From NCBI GenBank assembly GCA_016195985.1, contig JACPYP010000022.1, positions 248,001 through 312,000 on the forward strand: 64,000 nucleotides of DNA, written 5' to 3'. Source of the DNA: Acidobacteriota bacterium (GTDB lineage Bacteria; Acidobacteriota; Holophagae; Holophagales; Holophagaceae). Positions 24,919 through 34,900 of the stretch are shown one piece after another. The notes beneath the pieces are model-generated. The model saw only the letters and a program-made list of their open reading frames with translations, was not told the origin of the DNA and did no database searches. The position numbers were made by a program, and so were the translations under genes. The stretch's first letter is position 1. Each line of letters opens with the position of its first letter.

Positions 24919-26223
24919 TCAGCCCTTCAGATGTTTGGCCGCCCTCTGGCCCAGATCTCCGCTGCCCTGGCTGTTGGCGAGGTTCTTGGCCAGGGCCACC
25001 AGCAGGGCCTCCTGGGCGTGGGCCGGCAGATGGGGCAGAAGGTCTGCGGCGGCGGCCACGGCGATCACCTGGTGGGCGTGGTTGAAGGTGGGATCGTTTT
25101 GAGTGGCTGCCTCGGCCAGGGCCGCCAGGGCGGCCGAGGCCCGGCCCTCCCGCGCCAGGGACTGGGCCTGGCCCATCGCGGCCAGCAGCTCCATGTCCAG
25201 CACCGCCTCGCGCAGGGCCTCGGGGCTGGCCGCGCCGGTCTCCCTTGGCTTCGCGGGCTGGGGCCGCTCCTCCGTTTCTCCGGTGGGGAAGAGGTTCACG
25301 AGCGCCGCCGCCTGGCACCAGATGCGAGGATCCGTGGGACGGGACCGGGCCAGATGGGCCAGGTACGCGAAAGTCCAGGCGGTCTTGCCCTCCAGATCGC
25401 GGCGGGCGTCCAGTTGCTTTTCAGCGGCCGCCAAGGTCAGCGCGGCCAGGGTGTCGGCGCCGCCCTGCCCCTGCTTCAGCAGGTCCGTGAACCGGTCCAG
25501 CAGCGTCACCAGGCCCAGGTCGCAGATGTCCCGGACCTGGGCCTGGTGGGCTGCTCCGGAAAGGGTGGACTCGCCCCAGGCCACCATGGTTTCAGAGCCC
25601 GCGAGGCGCTTGGCGGCGCGGCGCGCCCAGAAGGTGTCCTCGGTGGTGGCCGCCACCCAGGCCGCCAGGCCGAAGAGGCGGCGGCCCGTGGCCCGGGGCC
25701 GCTCCAACCGCTCGTGGAGATCCGCCAGGTCGCCGCACAGCACTGCCTTGTGACCCACATTGGCCATGTCCAGATCGCAGAGGTGGGCCAGCCGCTGGAA
25801 GTCCTCGGCGGTGGGAAGGTCGAAACCCTGTGCCTCCGCGAAGGCCAGTCCCGGCTTGCGCGCGGTGACGAAGGCCTCCAGGTTCCGCCACTGGCCGCTG
25901 CCCTTGGCACCCATCACCTGCGCGGCCACCTGTTCCGAGCGCCGCCCTTCGTGAGCGGCCATGTGCAATTGAACCGCCAGAGCGCGCATGAAGCTCCGCT
26001 CATCCAGGAATTCGCGCAGCCGAAGCACCGCCCTCAGGCCCATGATGCCGTGGGGCACATGGGGTTGGTAGGCCTCCCAGTCGATGCGGGGGATGATCAT
26101 CTTCACGGCTTCACGCAGCGCGTCCCGGAGGGCCTCAGGCCCGGCGGCGCGTTCGGCGAAGGCCGCGAAGAAGCCCTCCGTGGGAGCCTCCAGCTCCTGC
26201 TGCCAACGTGCTTCGGAGCTCAT
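24919..26223 (-). CDS. uncharacterised helical protein (third gene of a three-gene operon)
   Basis: A 434-residue, Ala/Leu-rich, all-helical cytoplasmic protein; I do not recognise the family with confidence. Residues about 40-85 (MIIPRIDWEAYQPHVPHGIMGLRAVLRL, then HMAAHEGRR) contain spaced histidines that could bind metal or haem, and NVGHKAVLC follows near 150. The segment 330-360 is a Pro-rich linker, and the C-terminal 80 residues look like a TPR-like helical repeat. The ATG overlaps the stop of the upstream gene (ATGA) and has GGAGGG in front, so it is co-translated with it. Confidence 0.75.
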   Translation of the reverse strand: MSSEARWQQELEAPTEGFFAAFAERAAGPEALRDALREAVKMIIPRIDWEAYQPHVPHGIMGLRAVLRLREFLDERSFMRALAVQLHMAAHEGRRSEQVAAQVMGAKGSGQWRNLEAFVTARKPGLAFAEAQGFDLPTAEDFQRLAHLCDLDMANVGHKAVLCGDLADLHERLERPRATGRRLFGLAAWVAATTEDTFWARRAAKRLAGSETMVAWGESTLSGAAHQAQVRDICDLGLVTLLDRFTDLLKQGQGGADTLAALTLAAAEKQLDARRDLEGKTAWTFAYLAHLARSRPTDPRIWCQAAALVNLFPTGETEERPQPAKPRETGAASPEALREAVLDMELLAAMGQAQSLAREGRASAALAALAEAATQNDPTFNHAHQVIAVAAAADLLPHLPAHAQEALLVALAKNLANSQGSGDLGQRAAKHLKG

Positions 26224-26843
26224 GCGCCCTCCAGGGGAAGCGCCCAGGCCGCGGCCACCAGGCGGCCCCAATGGTGGTTCCAGGCACGCTTCCACACCAG
26301 CCCGCCCTCCTTCATGTCCGCGGCCAGAAGGCGCTGGCGCAGTTCGGCCCGGAGCGGTTCGGCCGCCGGGCCGAGGGCCGCTTCGGCCCGCTCCAGCATC
26401 TCGGCGCGGGCCTCGCGTTCCTGGTCGTGATGCGCCAGGTAGCCGGCAGCCTCTGGAGACGGCGAAGAGGCCCGCAGCCGCTGCCACGCCTCGAAGGCCG
26501 CCCTGGCGGCGGGATCCTCCCGGAGGGGGGCCTTCACCTGGTCCCAGCCCTTCCCCGCATCCATTTCCGGTCCTGCCCGGAGCATCGATTCGCGCAGCTT
26601 CATGGCCTTGGCCACGTCCCGGTCGATGTGCTTGAGGGCCACGAAGGTGCGAGGCTTCTCCCGCTTCTCGCGGCGGTCGAAGAAAACGTTGAGGGCCGCC
26701 ACCACCAGATCCATGGGGACGCTGCCTGCTTCCCAGGTCAGTACCTGGCGGTAGTCCTCGGTGCTGAGCAACCCCGCCCGGCCCCAGGCCCGGAAGGCCC
26801 ATTCCCGTTCCAACCAGTCCTTCTCTTCCCTGCTGTAGGGCAT
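26220..26843 (-). CDS. uncharacterised protein (second gene of the operon)
   Basis: A 207-residue, charged, helical, soluble protein with no family I recognise. It starts MPYSREEKDWLEREWAFRAW, has KHIDRDVAKAMKLRESM near residue 70 and ends near WKRAWNHHWGRLVAAAWALPL. The Trp-rich ends suggest a protein-protein or membrane-surface contact. It overlaps its upstream neighbour by one base (TGATG) and its downstream neighbour by four (ATGA), a sign that the three products work together. Confidence 0.7.
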   Translation of the reverse strand: MPYSREEKDWLEREWAFRAWGRAGLLSTEDYRQVLTWEAGSVPMDLVVAALNVFFDRREKREKPRTFVALKHIDRDVAKAMKLRESMLRAGPEMDAGKGWDQVKAPLREDPAARAAFEAWQRLRASSPSPEAAGYLAHHDQEREARAEMLERAEAALGPAAEPLRAELRQRLLAADMKEGGLVWKRAWNHHWGRLVAAAWALPLEGA

Positions 26844-27184
26844 CAGCGGGAAGCGGCCGGTTCGGGCACCAGCCAGGTGCCGTCTTTCAAATGGAGGGCG
26901 CCGTTCTCCCAACCGATGATTTCTTCAGGGACGATGCGGGCCTTGCCGAATCCGCGCAGGCGGAAACCTCCTGCTCCCAGAAGCTGGCCTTGGCGGTTCC
27001 AGACCTCCAGCTGCCAGAGCGTGCCCTGGTGCCCGTTGACCTTGAGGAACACCCCTTTCTTCGTATCGCCGCCCCAGAGGGCCTCGGCCGATACTGAGGA
27101 GGGGCGGGAGGGCGCGCCGCCGCAACCGGCCAGGAATCCCGCCAGGGTCATTGTCGACAGAAGGAAAATCAAAGGTCGCGCCAT
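26843..27184 (-). CDS. small lipoprotein (first gene of the operon)
   Basis: A 113-residue protein with a lipoprotein signal peptide and lipobox LAGC (Cys near residue 21). The mature part is beta-rich (LWQLEVWNRQGQLLGAGGF). It is predicted to be anchored in the outer or inner membrane leaflet. Function unknown. It opens the three-gene operon that faces away from map. Confidence 0.75.
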   Translation of the reverse strand: MARPLIFLLSTMTLAGFLAGCGGAPSRPSSVSAEALWGGDTKKGVFLKVNGHQGTLWQLEVWNRQGQLLGAGGFRLRGFGKARIVPEEIIGWENGALHLKDGTWLVPEPAASR

Positions 27185-27229
27185 GCCGACATTCTACCCG
27201 CTAGAATAAGGGAAGAGGGGGGCCTGGTC

Positions 27230-28021
27230 CTGATCCGCGAACAGATTCGTTACAAGAGCCGCAAGGAGATCGACAAGCTGCGGGAATCCTGCCGCTTGGC
27301 GGCCAACGCATTGCGCATCGCCGCCCGGGCGGCCCGGCCCGGCGTGAGCCTGCTGGAGCTCGACAAGATCGCCGAGACTTACATCCGCCAGAACGGCGCC
27401 ACGCCCAGCTTCAAGGGCTACCACGGCTTCCCCGGCACCCTCTGCACCTCCGTGAACGACAAGGTGGTGCACGGCATACCCACCAAATACGTGCTGCAGG
27501 AAGGCGACATCATCGCCATCGATTGCGGCGCCAAGCTGGACGGCTTCCACGGCGACACCTGCCTGACCGTGGGCGTCGGCCAGATCTCCGAGAAAGCCCG
27601 CATGCTCATCCAGACCGCCCAGTTGGCCATGTACGTGGGCATCGAGCATTGCCGGCCGGGCCTGCGCCTCGGCGACATGGCCACGGCCGTGCAGTCCTTC
27701 GCCGAAGAGCGCGGCTACTCCGTGGTGCGCGAATACATCGGCCACGGCCTGGGCCGGGACCTGCACGAGGATCCTCAGGTGGTGTTCGCGGAGCAGAGGC
27801 CCGGCACCGGATTCCGCATGGAGCCGGGCATGACCATCACCATCGAGCCCATCCTGAACATCGGCACCCACCGTTGCCTGGTGGAATCCGACGGCTGGAC
27901 CGTGCGCACCCAGGACGGTCAGCTGTCCGCCCAGTTCGAGCACGACATCGCCATCACCCGCGACGGCCCGGAGGTCCTCAGCATTCCCGATCCGGAGTTC
28001 GAGCTGGAGGACGGCCTCTAG
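27230..28021 (+). CDS. map: methionine aminopeptidase type I, CTG start
   Basis: Removes the initiator Met from nascent proteins; a cytoplasmic metalloprotease. Metal ligands are visible: two Asp in IDCGAKLDGFHGD (about residues 98 and 109), His in GHGLGRDLHEDP near 171, Glu in TIEPILN near 204 and Glu in EHDIAITRDG near 236. The conserved N-terminus (YKSRKEIDKLRESCRLAANAL) lies upstream of the first TTG at 27296, and no ATG, GTG or TTG precedes it after the last stop. CTG at 27230, with GGAAGAGGGG upstream, gives 263 residues and near-E. coli residue numbering. Confidence 0.93.
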   Translation: MIREQIRYKSRKEIDKLRESCRLAANALRIAARAARPGVSLLELDKIAETYIRQNGATPSFKGYHGFPGTLCTSVNDKVVHGIPTKYVLQEGDIIAIDCGAKLDGFHGDTCLTVGVGQISEKARMLIQTAQLAMYVGIEHCRPGLRLGDMATAVQSFAEERGYSVVREYIGHGLGRDLHEDPQVVFAEQRPGTGFRMEPGMTITIEPILNIGTHRCLVESDGWTVRTQDGQLSAQFEHDIAITRDGPEVLSIPDPEFELEDGL

Positions 28022-28030
28022 GGACGGGCT

Positions 28031-28483
28031 TCAGTCCTCAGTTTTTAGCGGCTGGTACAGGTTCTGGCGGCGGATCTGCATCAGGGGCGCGGGGTCGGAG
28101 ACGGGTTCCCAGCCCAGCTTCCGGTAGAGGCCATGGGCATCGCGGGTGGCCAGCATGAGGCGGCGCATCCCGCGAACCTCAGGCAGATCCATCAGCGCCT
28201 GCACCATGGCTTCGGCCAAGCCCAGCCCCCGGTGTGCCTCCAGCACGAATACATCGGCCAGGTACCCGAAGGTGGTGTGGTCGGTCACCAGCCTCGCAAA
28301 ACCCACTTGGGCGCCTCCGGGTCCATAGGCGCCGACGCAGAGGCTGTGCCGGGCGGCGCGCTCCACCACCTCCCGGGGGATGCCCGGGGACCAGTAGCTC
28401 CTGGCCAGGTAGCCGTGGATCACGTCGAACTGGAGTTCCGCGGGATCCAGCGAGATGCGGTGGGTTTCAGGAATCGGCGCCAT
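28031..28483 (-). CDS. GNAT family N-acetyltransferase
   Basis: A 150-residue acetyl-CoA-dependent acyltransferase. The core strands are VGFARLVTD and YLADVFVLEAHRGLGLAEAMV (motif A, R-G-L-G-L-A), and the C-terminal LATRDAHGLYRKLGWEPV is the usual GNAT closing motif. GAGGGACC precedes the ATG at 28483. Substrate unknown. It is convergent with map. Confidence 0.9.
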   Translation of the reverse strand: MAPIPETHRISLDPAELQFDVIHGYLARSYWSPGIPREVVERAARHSLCVGAYGPGGAQVGFARLVTDHTTFGYLADVFVLEAHRGLGLAEAMVQALMDLPEVRGMRRLMLATRDAHGLYRKLGWEPVSDPAPLMQIRRQNLYQPLKTED

Positions 28484-28506
28484 GGTCCCTCGATGTGCAG
28501 ATGGAT

Positions 28507-29010
28507 TCAGCCTTCGGCCCAGCGGCGCAGCGCCTCGGGCGGGTCGACGGCGGGCCCTGTGTAGCCCATCTGGCTCAGCACCTCGGCCGCCGGCACGTTG
28601 CCTTCCCGGCCCCGGAACAGGGCGCGGACCACCCCTTCGGCGGCCAGTCCGCCGTCCCGCTTCAGGAAGCGCTGCTCCAGGTAGAACCACTTGGCGTCCC
28701 AGCCCAGCACCCGCGTGTGGAGTTCGTAAGCCTCGAAGGGATCCAGGCTGCGGCGGTAGCGGATGGTGACGCCTCCCACCAGCGGCTTCCAGCGGTTGCG
28801 GAGCATGGCCCTGCCCAGGCCGGTGCGGAAGGTGAGATCGAAGCGGCCCAGGTCCATGACGCTCAGGAACCGGCCATTGTTCATGTGGACGTTCACATCG
28901 AGATCGTTGGGCCATACGCGGAAGGCGAGCACCGATGTTTCCAGCGCCTCCATGGGCGCCCGGAAACGAAGGGTGAGGCCCTTCCAGAGGGTGCGGAGCA
29001 GCAGAACCAT
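28507..29010 (-). CDS. thioesterase-like (hot dog fold) protein
   Basis: A 167-residue 4HBT/THEM6-like acyl-CoA thioesterase family member. The signature RVWPNDLDVNVHMNNGRFLSVMD (residues about 32-54) is the hot-dog active-site helix region, and WFYLEQRFLKRDG is the central strand. The start at 29010 (MVLLLRTLWKG) resembles family openings and leaves room for the divergent ispE; ATG at 29031 is the alternative. Substrate unknown. Confidence 0.85.
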   Translation of the reverse strand: MVLLLRTLWKGLTLRFRAPMEALETSVLAFRVWPNDLDVNVHMNNGRFLSVMDLGRFDLTFRTGLGRAMLRNRWKPLVGGVTIRYRRSLDPFEAYELHTRVLGWDAKWFYLEQRFLKRDGGLAAEGVVRALFRGREGNVPAAEVLSQMGYTGPAVDPPEALRRWAEG

Positions 29011-29048
29011 CCGGTCAGGGTAGCGTCTCATTGCGCTACCGTGGAGGC

Positions 29049-29885
29049 ATGGTTCTTTCGATCCAGGCCCCCGCCAAACTGAACCGCTTCCTCGCGGTGC
29101 TCGGCCGCAGGGCTGATGGTTTCCACGAACTGGAACTGGTGACGACGGTGCTCGAAGGCATCCCGGAGCTCACGGATACCCTTTCAGGCGGGCCCGCCCC
29201 CAGCCTCTCGCTGAGCATCTCCGGGCCCATGGGCGCAGGGCTGGAAGCGGATGAATCCAACCTCGTCATCCGGGCCTGGCGCCTTCTGGAAGGTGCGGCG
29301 GGACGCTCCCTGCCAGCCTCGCTCCGGCTGGAGAAGCGCATCCCCCACGGGGCCGGCCTGGGCGGCGGCAGCAGCGACGCAGCTGCCGCCCTCCGCCTGG
29401 GAAACAGCCTCTTCGGCCTCCGGCTGCCGGAGGCCGCCCTGCTGGACCTTGCGGCATCCCTGGGCAGCGACGTGCCCCTCTTCCTGCTGGGAGGCACCAC
29501 GCTGGGCCTCGGCCGCGGCGAGCGGGTGTTCCCTTTGCGCCCCCTGCCGCTGGAACCCATGCTGCTTCTGCATCCGGGGATGCATGTGAGCACTCCCGGC
29601 GTGTACCGGGCCCTGGCGGAGCTGGGCTATTCCAGCTCCCAGCCCCTGCCCTCGCTGGCGGAAGGCTCGACGCCCCCCTGGCGCAATGACCTCACCGCGG
29701 CGGCGCTGAAGGTCTGCCCCGCCCTGGCGGAAGTGCGCGAGGCGCTGCTCGCCGCCGGTGGTGAGCCCCTGCTCTGCGGCTCCGGCAGCTGCTGGGCGGC
29801 CCGTTTCGATTCCGCCGACCTCCGGGATGTCGCCGCCGCCGCGCTGCGGACCTGCCATGGAAACTGGAGCGTCTGGCCGGTCTGA
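29049..29885 (+). CDS. ispE: 4-diphosphocytidyl-2-C-methyl-D-erythritol kinase
   Basis: GHMP kinase of the MEP isoprenoid pathway (CDP-ME to CDP-ME 2-phosphate). It has 278 residues. Motif 1 is APAKLNRFLAVLGRRADGFHEL at the N-terminus (usually KLNLFL), motif 2 the ATP loop PHGAGLGGGSSDAAAALR near residue 101, and motif 3 LLCGSGSCWAARF near the C-terminus. GGAGGC precedes the ATG. It uses the same pathway as the ispH fusion 26 kb away. Confidence 0.94.
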   Translation: MVLSIQAPAKLNRFLAVLGRRADGFHELELVTTVLEGIPELTDTLSGGPAPSLSLSISGPMGAGLEADESNLVIRAWRLLEGAAGRSLPASLRLEKRIPHGAGLGGGSSDAAAALRLGNSLFGLRLPEAALLDLAASLGSDVPLFLLGGTTLGLGRGERVFPLRPLPLEPMLLLHPGMHVSTPGVYRALAELGYSSSQPLPSLAEGSTPPWRNDLTAAALKVCPALAEVREALLAAGGEPLLCGSGSCWAARFDSADLRDVAAAALRTCHGNWSVWPV

Positions 29886-29935
29886 TTCGGTCATGACAAA
29901 CTGTTCGTCCGACCTGTTTGAAACCCGAGGTGCCC

Positions 29936-30856
29936 ATGTCTGATTCCGCCCTTCGCATCCGCGGTCTCCGCAAGGCCTTCCCCAAGGTCGTCGCCGTGGA
30001 CGGGGTGGATCTGGAGGTGGCCCGCGGCGAAGTGTTCGGCCTGCTCGGTCCCAACGGCGCGGGAAAGACCACCACCCTGGAAATCATCGAGGGCCTCACC
30101 ACCGCCGATGCCGGAGACATCGAAATCCTGGGGCTGAACTGGAAACAGCAGGGCCGCGACATTCGCTCCCGCATCGGCGTCCAGCTGCAGAGCACCAGCC
30201 TCTTCAACAAGATCACGCCGCGGGAGGCCCTGGAGCTCTACGGCAGCTACTACCCCAAGTGCCGCAGCGCCAAGGAGCTGCTGGAGCTCGTGCAGTTGGA
30301 GGACAAGGCCGACGCCTACCACGTCACCCTCAGCGGGGGCCAGCAGCAGCGGCTGGCCCTGGCCCTGGCCCTGGTGAACGATCCCGAGCTGGTCTTCCTG
30401 GACGAACCCACCACGGGGCTGGATCCCCAGGCCCGTCGCAGCCTCTGGGAAGTGGTGCGCCACATCAAGGCCGAGGGGCGCACGGTGATGCTGACCACCC
30501 ATTACATGGACGAAGCAGAAGCCCTTTGCGACCGGCTGGCCATCATGGACCACGGCAAGGTGATCGCCACGGGCACGCCCGCCTCGCTGATCGCCGATCT
30601 GGCCATTCCCAGCGTGGTGGAGCTGACCTTCGAGGGAGGCGCCCCCGAACCCTCGCCCTTCGCCAGCCGCCTCGGCCAGGCCGTGGAACGCCGGGCCGAT
30701 CTGTGGGAGATCCCCACGCCCGATCCCAAGGCCTTGCTGCCCCGGCTGCTGGAATCCGCCGAGGCCGAGGCCATCCCCTTCCACCAGGTTCATATCCGGC
30801 GCGCCACGCTGGAGGATGTGTTCCTGCACCGCACGGGCCGGAGCCTGAGGGAGTAG
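29936..30856 (+). CDS. ABC-2 type exporter, ATP-binding subunit
   Basis: A 306-residue ATPase of the drug/Na+/polysaccharide ABC-2 class. Walker A is GPNGAGKTTTLEI, the signature LSGGQQQRLALALAL, Walker B LVFLDEPTTGLDP, and the H-loop TTHYMDEAE. The start at 29936 has GAGGTGCCC immediately upstream. It pairs with the permease that starts 2 bp after its stop. Substrate unknown. Confidence 0.95.
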   Translation: MSDSALRIRGLRKAFPKVVAVDGVDLEVARGEVFGLLGPNGAGKTTTLEIIEGLTTADAGDIEILGLNWKQQGRDIRSRIGVQLQSTSLFNKITPREALELYGSYYPKCRSAKELLELVQLEDKADAYHVTLSGGQQQRLALALALVNDPELVFLDEPTTGLDPQARRSLWEVVRHIKAEGRTVMLTTHYMDEAEALCDRLAIMDHGKVIATGTPASLIADLAIPSVVELTFEGGAPEPSPFASRLGQAVERRADLWEIPTPDPKALLPRLLESAEAEAIPFHQVHIRRATLEDVFLHRTGRSLRE

Positions 30857-30858
30857 CC

Positions 30859-31917
30859 ATGTTGCTCTGGAGACAATTCGCCATGGAATGGCGGCTCTAC
30901 AGCCGCGACCGGGCCGCCCTGTTCTGGACCATGGCCTTCCCCGTGCTCCTGCTCCTGGGTTTTGGAACCATGTTCCGGGATTCGGCGGGCCTGGGCCTCA
31001 AGGTGGTGCGGGTGGTTCCCGCTTCTCCTTTGCCCCGGGACGCGGCCCTGGATCAGGCCATGACGGATCTGCAGCTCAAGGTCGTCCGCCTTTCCAAGGC
31101 CGAGGCCGAGGCCCAGTGGTCCCAGGGCGAGACGGCCGCGCAGGTCGAGCCGGACGGCGACGGCTACCGGCTGCGTCTGAACAGCTACCTCACGGCCCAG
31201 GCCGGCGCCGCGGCAGGGCTGGTGAATCAGGCCTGGCTGGTGGCCCAGGCGCGGCTCAACGGTTCGCCGGATCCCCAGCGGATTCCGGCCCAGGTGGAAA
31301 GCCCCGGCCACAAGCGCGCCACCAACTATGCCTCCTTCCTGCTGCCGGGCCTGCTGGGCCTGAACCTCGTGAGCATGGGCCTCTTCAGCGTGGGCATGGT
31401 GAACGTGGCCTACCGGGAGAAAGGGAAGTTCCGCCGGCTGGCCGTCACCCCGCTCCCCAAGTGGGTGTTCCTGCTGGGCCAGGTGATCCACCGGCTCACG
31501 GTGACCGTGCTGCAGGCCGCCATCCTGCTCCTGGTGGGGCGCCTGGTGTTCGGCATCCAGAACCAGGGCTCCCTCGCCAACCTGCTGCTGGTCATGACCC
31601 TTGGAACCGGCTGCTTCATGGCCTTCGGCTTCGCCCTCAGCAGCTTCGCGGACACCTCCGAGGGCTACGCCGCCATCTCGAACCTGGTCTTCCTTCCCCT
31701 GATGCTGCTGAGCGGGGTCTACTTCACCCTGGACGCCGCCCCCGCATGGCTTCAGCACGCCGTGGCCACGCTTCCCCTGGCTCCCTTCATCAAGGCCCTT
31801 CGGGCCGTCTTCAACGATGGCGCCGGGTTGTCGGGCCATGGCGCGGGCCTGGCCATCGTGGCCGCCTGGGGCGTGGCGGCCTTCCTGCTGGCCGTCCGGC
31901 GCTTCCGCTGGGCATGA
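30859..31917 (+). CDS. ABC-2 type exporter, permease subunit
   Basis: A 352-residue membrane subunit. One N-terminal helix (AFPVLLLLGFGTMF), a large extracytoplasmic loop of about 150 residues (LPRDAALDQAMTDLQLKV...), then five C-terminal helices from FLLPGLLGLNLVSMG to the end, the layout of ABC-2 permeases such as YhhJ/LinL-type. It is linked to the upstream ATPase gene. Substrate unknown. Confidence 0.93.
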   Translation: MLLWRQFAMEWRLYSRDRAALFWTMAFPVLLLLGFGTMFRDSAGLGLKVVRVVPASPLPRDAALDQAMTDLQLKVVRLSKAEAEAQWSQGETAAQVEPDGDGYRLRLNSYLTAQAGAAAGLVNQAWLVAQARLNGSPDPQRIPAQVESPGHKRATNYASFLLPGLLGLNLVSMGLFSVGMVNVAYREKGKFRRLAVTPLPKWVFLLGQVIHRLTVTVLQAAILLLVGRLVFGIQNQGSLANLLLVMTLGTGCFMAFGFALSSFADTSEGYAAISNLVFLPLMLLSGVYFTLDAAPAWLQHAVATLPLAPFIKALRAVFNDGAGLSGHGAGLAIVAAWGVAAFLLAVRRFRWA

Positions 31918-31975
31918 CCACCTGAGTTCACCATCCGGGCTTGGCTTCCGGCCCCTTTTGGCCGATGGTGTGGTC

Positions 31976-34900
31976 ATGACCGACCAGCCACCGCGAGACC
32001 TCAGGACCGCCTCGGATCCTTCTGATCTGCGGGTCGACGGCCTCAAGGCCCGCCTGGACGCCACCCACGGCATGCTCGATGCGATCTCCGAAGCCATCTA
32101 CGTGCAGGACGCCAGGGGCCGCTTCCTGGATGTGAATGAGGGGGTAGCCCGGATGTACGGCTACCCCCGGTCCTATTTCATCGGAAAGACGCCTGAAGTC
32201 ATCTCTGCTCCAGGACGCAACGATCTCGGCGCACTGGAGGCCTATTTCGAAAAGACGCTGCGGGGCGAACCGCAGCAGTTCGAGTTCTGGGGCCGGAAGA
32301 GCGACGGCACCTTCTTTCCCAAGCAGGTGCGCCTCTATCCCGGCACCTACCTGGACCAGAAAGTCATCATCGCCGTGGCCCAGGACATTTCCGAACGGAA
32401 GCGCGCCGAGCAGACGCAGCAGGCCACCTTCCGCATCGCCGAGGCCGCCCTGGAATCGAAGGGCAGCCCCGAGCTTTTTGAGCGGGTCCACGCCATCGTC
32501 CGCGATCTGATGCCCGCGGAAAACCTCTACATCGCCCTCTGGGAGCGGGCCTCCGACAGCCTGTTCTTTCCCTACTGGGTGGACCAGGAAGACCCGGCGC
32601 CGGGAAAGAGGAAGGCCGGGCGGGGGCTCACCGAGTACGTTCTCCGCAGCGGCCAGCCCCTGCTCATTGACACAGAAACCCTGAAGGCGCTTCAGGAAAG
32701 CGGCGAAGTGGCGCCCCAGGGAACCCTCTCCGTGGACTGGCTGGGGGTGCCGCTCCGCAACGATTCAGGCGTCTTCGGAGCCCTGGTGGTGCAGAGCTAC
32801 ACGGGCGGGCACCGCTACACCCCGGGAGACAGGGATCTCCTGGCCTTCGTATCCTCCCAGGTGGCCCTGGCCATCGAGCGGGCCAAGGCCCAATCCCAGC
32901 AGCGGCTCCTGACCGCCGCCATCGACTGCGCCGCGGATCCGGTGCTGGGCATCGGCTCCGACGCGCGCTTCATCTTCGTGAACCAGGCGGCCTGCGCCAC
33001 GCTGGGGTACACCCGCGAGGAATTCGAGCGTCTGGATCTGGGCGACATCGACCCGGATGTGGATCTCTCCCGCTGGGCCGAGCGCTGGGATCTGGTCCGT
33101 TCCCTCCGGTCCCGGCGGTTGGAAATCCGGCACCGGCGGCGGGACGGCTCCATCTTCCCCGTGGAGATCAGCAGCAATTTCCTTTCTACCGAAGGCCAGG
33201 ACATCATCTTCACCTACGCCCGCGACATCTCCTCCCGGAAGGCCGCCGAAGAGGCCCTGCGCGCCAGCGAGGAGAAATACGCCAAGACCTTCCACGCCAG
33301 CCCCGATGCCATCAACCTCACCCGGCTGTCCGACGGCGTCTACCTGGATGTCAGCGAAGGCTTCGAGAAGATCAGCGGCTGGGCCCGGGACGAAGTGATC
33401 GGACGCTCCTCGCAGGAACTGCGCCTCTGGGCGGTGCCGGAGGACCGACAGCGCATGGTGGAGCGCCTGGAGCGGCAGGGTGAGTTCACGGGCCTGGAAA
33501 CCACTTTCCGGCGGAAGGACGGCAGTCTTTTGACCGGCCTCATGTCCGGCAAGATCATGCACGTGGACGGCAGCCCCTGCGTGCTCTCCATCACCCGCGA
33601 CATCACGGACCGCAAGGCCGCGGAAGAGGCCCTGGCGGCTGAACGCGGCCTCTTCATCGGCGGCCCGGTCATGGTGTTCAAGTGGCGCACCGTCGAAGGG
33701 TGGCCCGTGGAATACGCCTCGCCCAATGTCCAGTCCATCCTCGGCTACGCGGTCAGCGACATGGTGGAAGGCCGGGTGCCCTTCCGCAGCCTCTTCCACC
33801 CCGACGACGCGGACCGGGTCATCCAGGAGACCGAAGAGGTCGAGGCGCAGGGCCAGAGCCACTTCGAGCAGCAGTACCGCCTGCGGACCGCCTCGGGCGA
33901 GTACCGCTGGTTCTACGATTTCTCCGCCGCGGCGACGCCGGGCCCCAATCCCACCCACTACCTGGGCTACCTGCTGGACATCACTGGCCAACGCCAGGCC
34001 GAGGAGGCCCTCCGGCAGTCCCAGAAACTGGAGAGCCTGGGCATCCTGGCGGGGGGCATCGCCCACGACTTCAACAACCTGCTGACCGTGGTCCTGGGCA
34101 ATCTGAACCTGGCCCAGATGAACCTGCCGGAGCAGGCCCCCGCCGCCCCCTACCTGGCCAAGATGGAGGCCTCGGTCCTGCGGGCCACCGACCTCACCAA
34201 GCAGATGCTGGCCTATTCAGGACGCGGTCACTTCCTGGTCCAGCCTCACTGCCTCAACGACCTGGTGCGGGACGTCACCCACCTGCTCGAGGTATCCATC
34301 CCCAAGAAGATCCGGCTCCGCTTCGATCTGGATCCGGGCATTCCAGCCATCCAGGCCGATGCCACCCAGATCCAGCAGGTGGTCATGAACCTGGTGACCA
34401 ACGCCGCCGACGCCATCGATGGCCAGGAAGGCGTCATCCACCTCAGCACCTATGCCGCGGACCTGGACGAACGGCAGCTTCGCTCCGCCTATCGCTCCGA
34501 AGCCCTCCCCGGGGGACGGTACGTCCTGCTCGAGGTCACCGACACCGGCACTGGCATGACATCGGAAGTGATGGCGCGGATCTTCGATCCCTTCTTCACC
34601 ACCAAGACCTCGGGCCGCGGCCTGGGCCTCTCGGCCATGCAGGGCATTCTCCGCGGCCACGGCGCGGGTCTTCAGATCGAGAGCGAGGTGGGGCGCGGCA
34701 GCACCTTCCGGCTGTGCTTCCCTGCGTCCAGCGAGCAACCGGCCCCCTCCAAATCACCGGTCCAGGAGCCTCTGGCCCATCCCCTCCGGGGCCGGATCCT
34801 GCTGGTGGATGACGAGGAACTGATCCGCCAGACCATCGGCGCGGCGCTGGGAACCATGGGCCTGGACATCCTCACCGCCCGGGACGGCCTGGAGGCCCTG

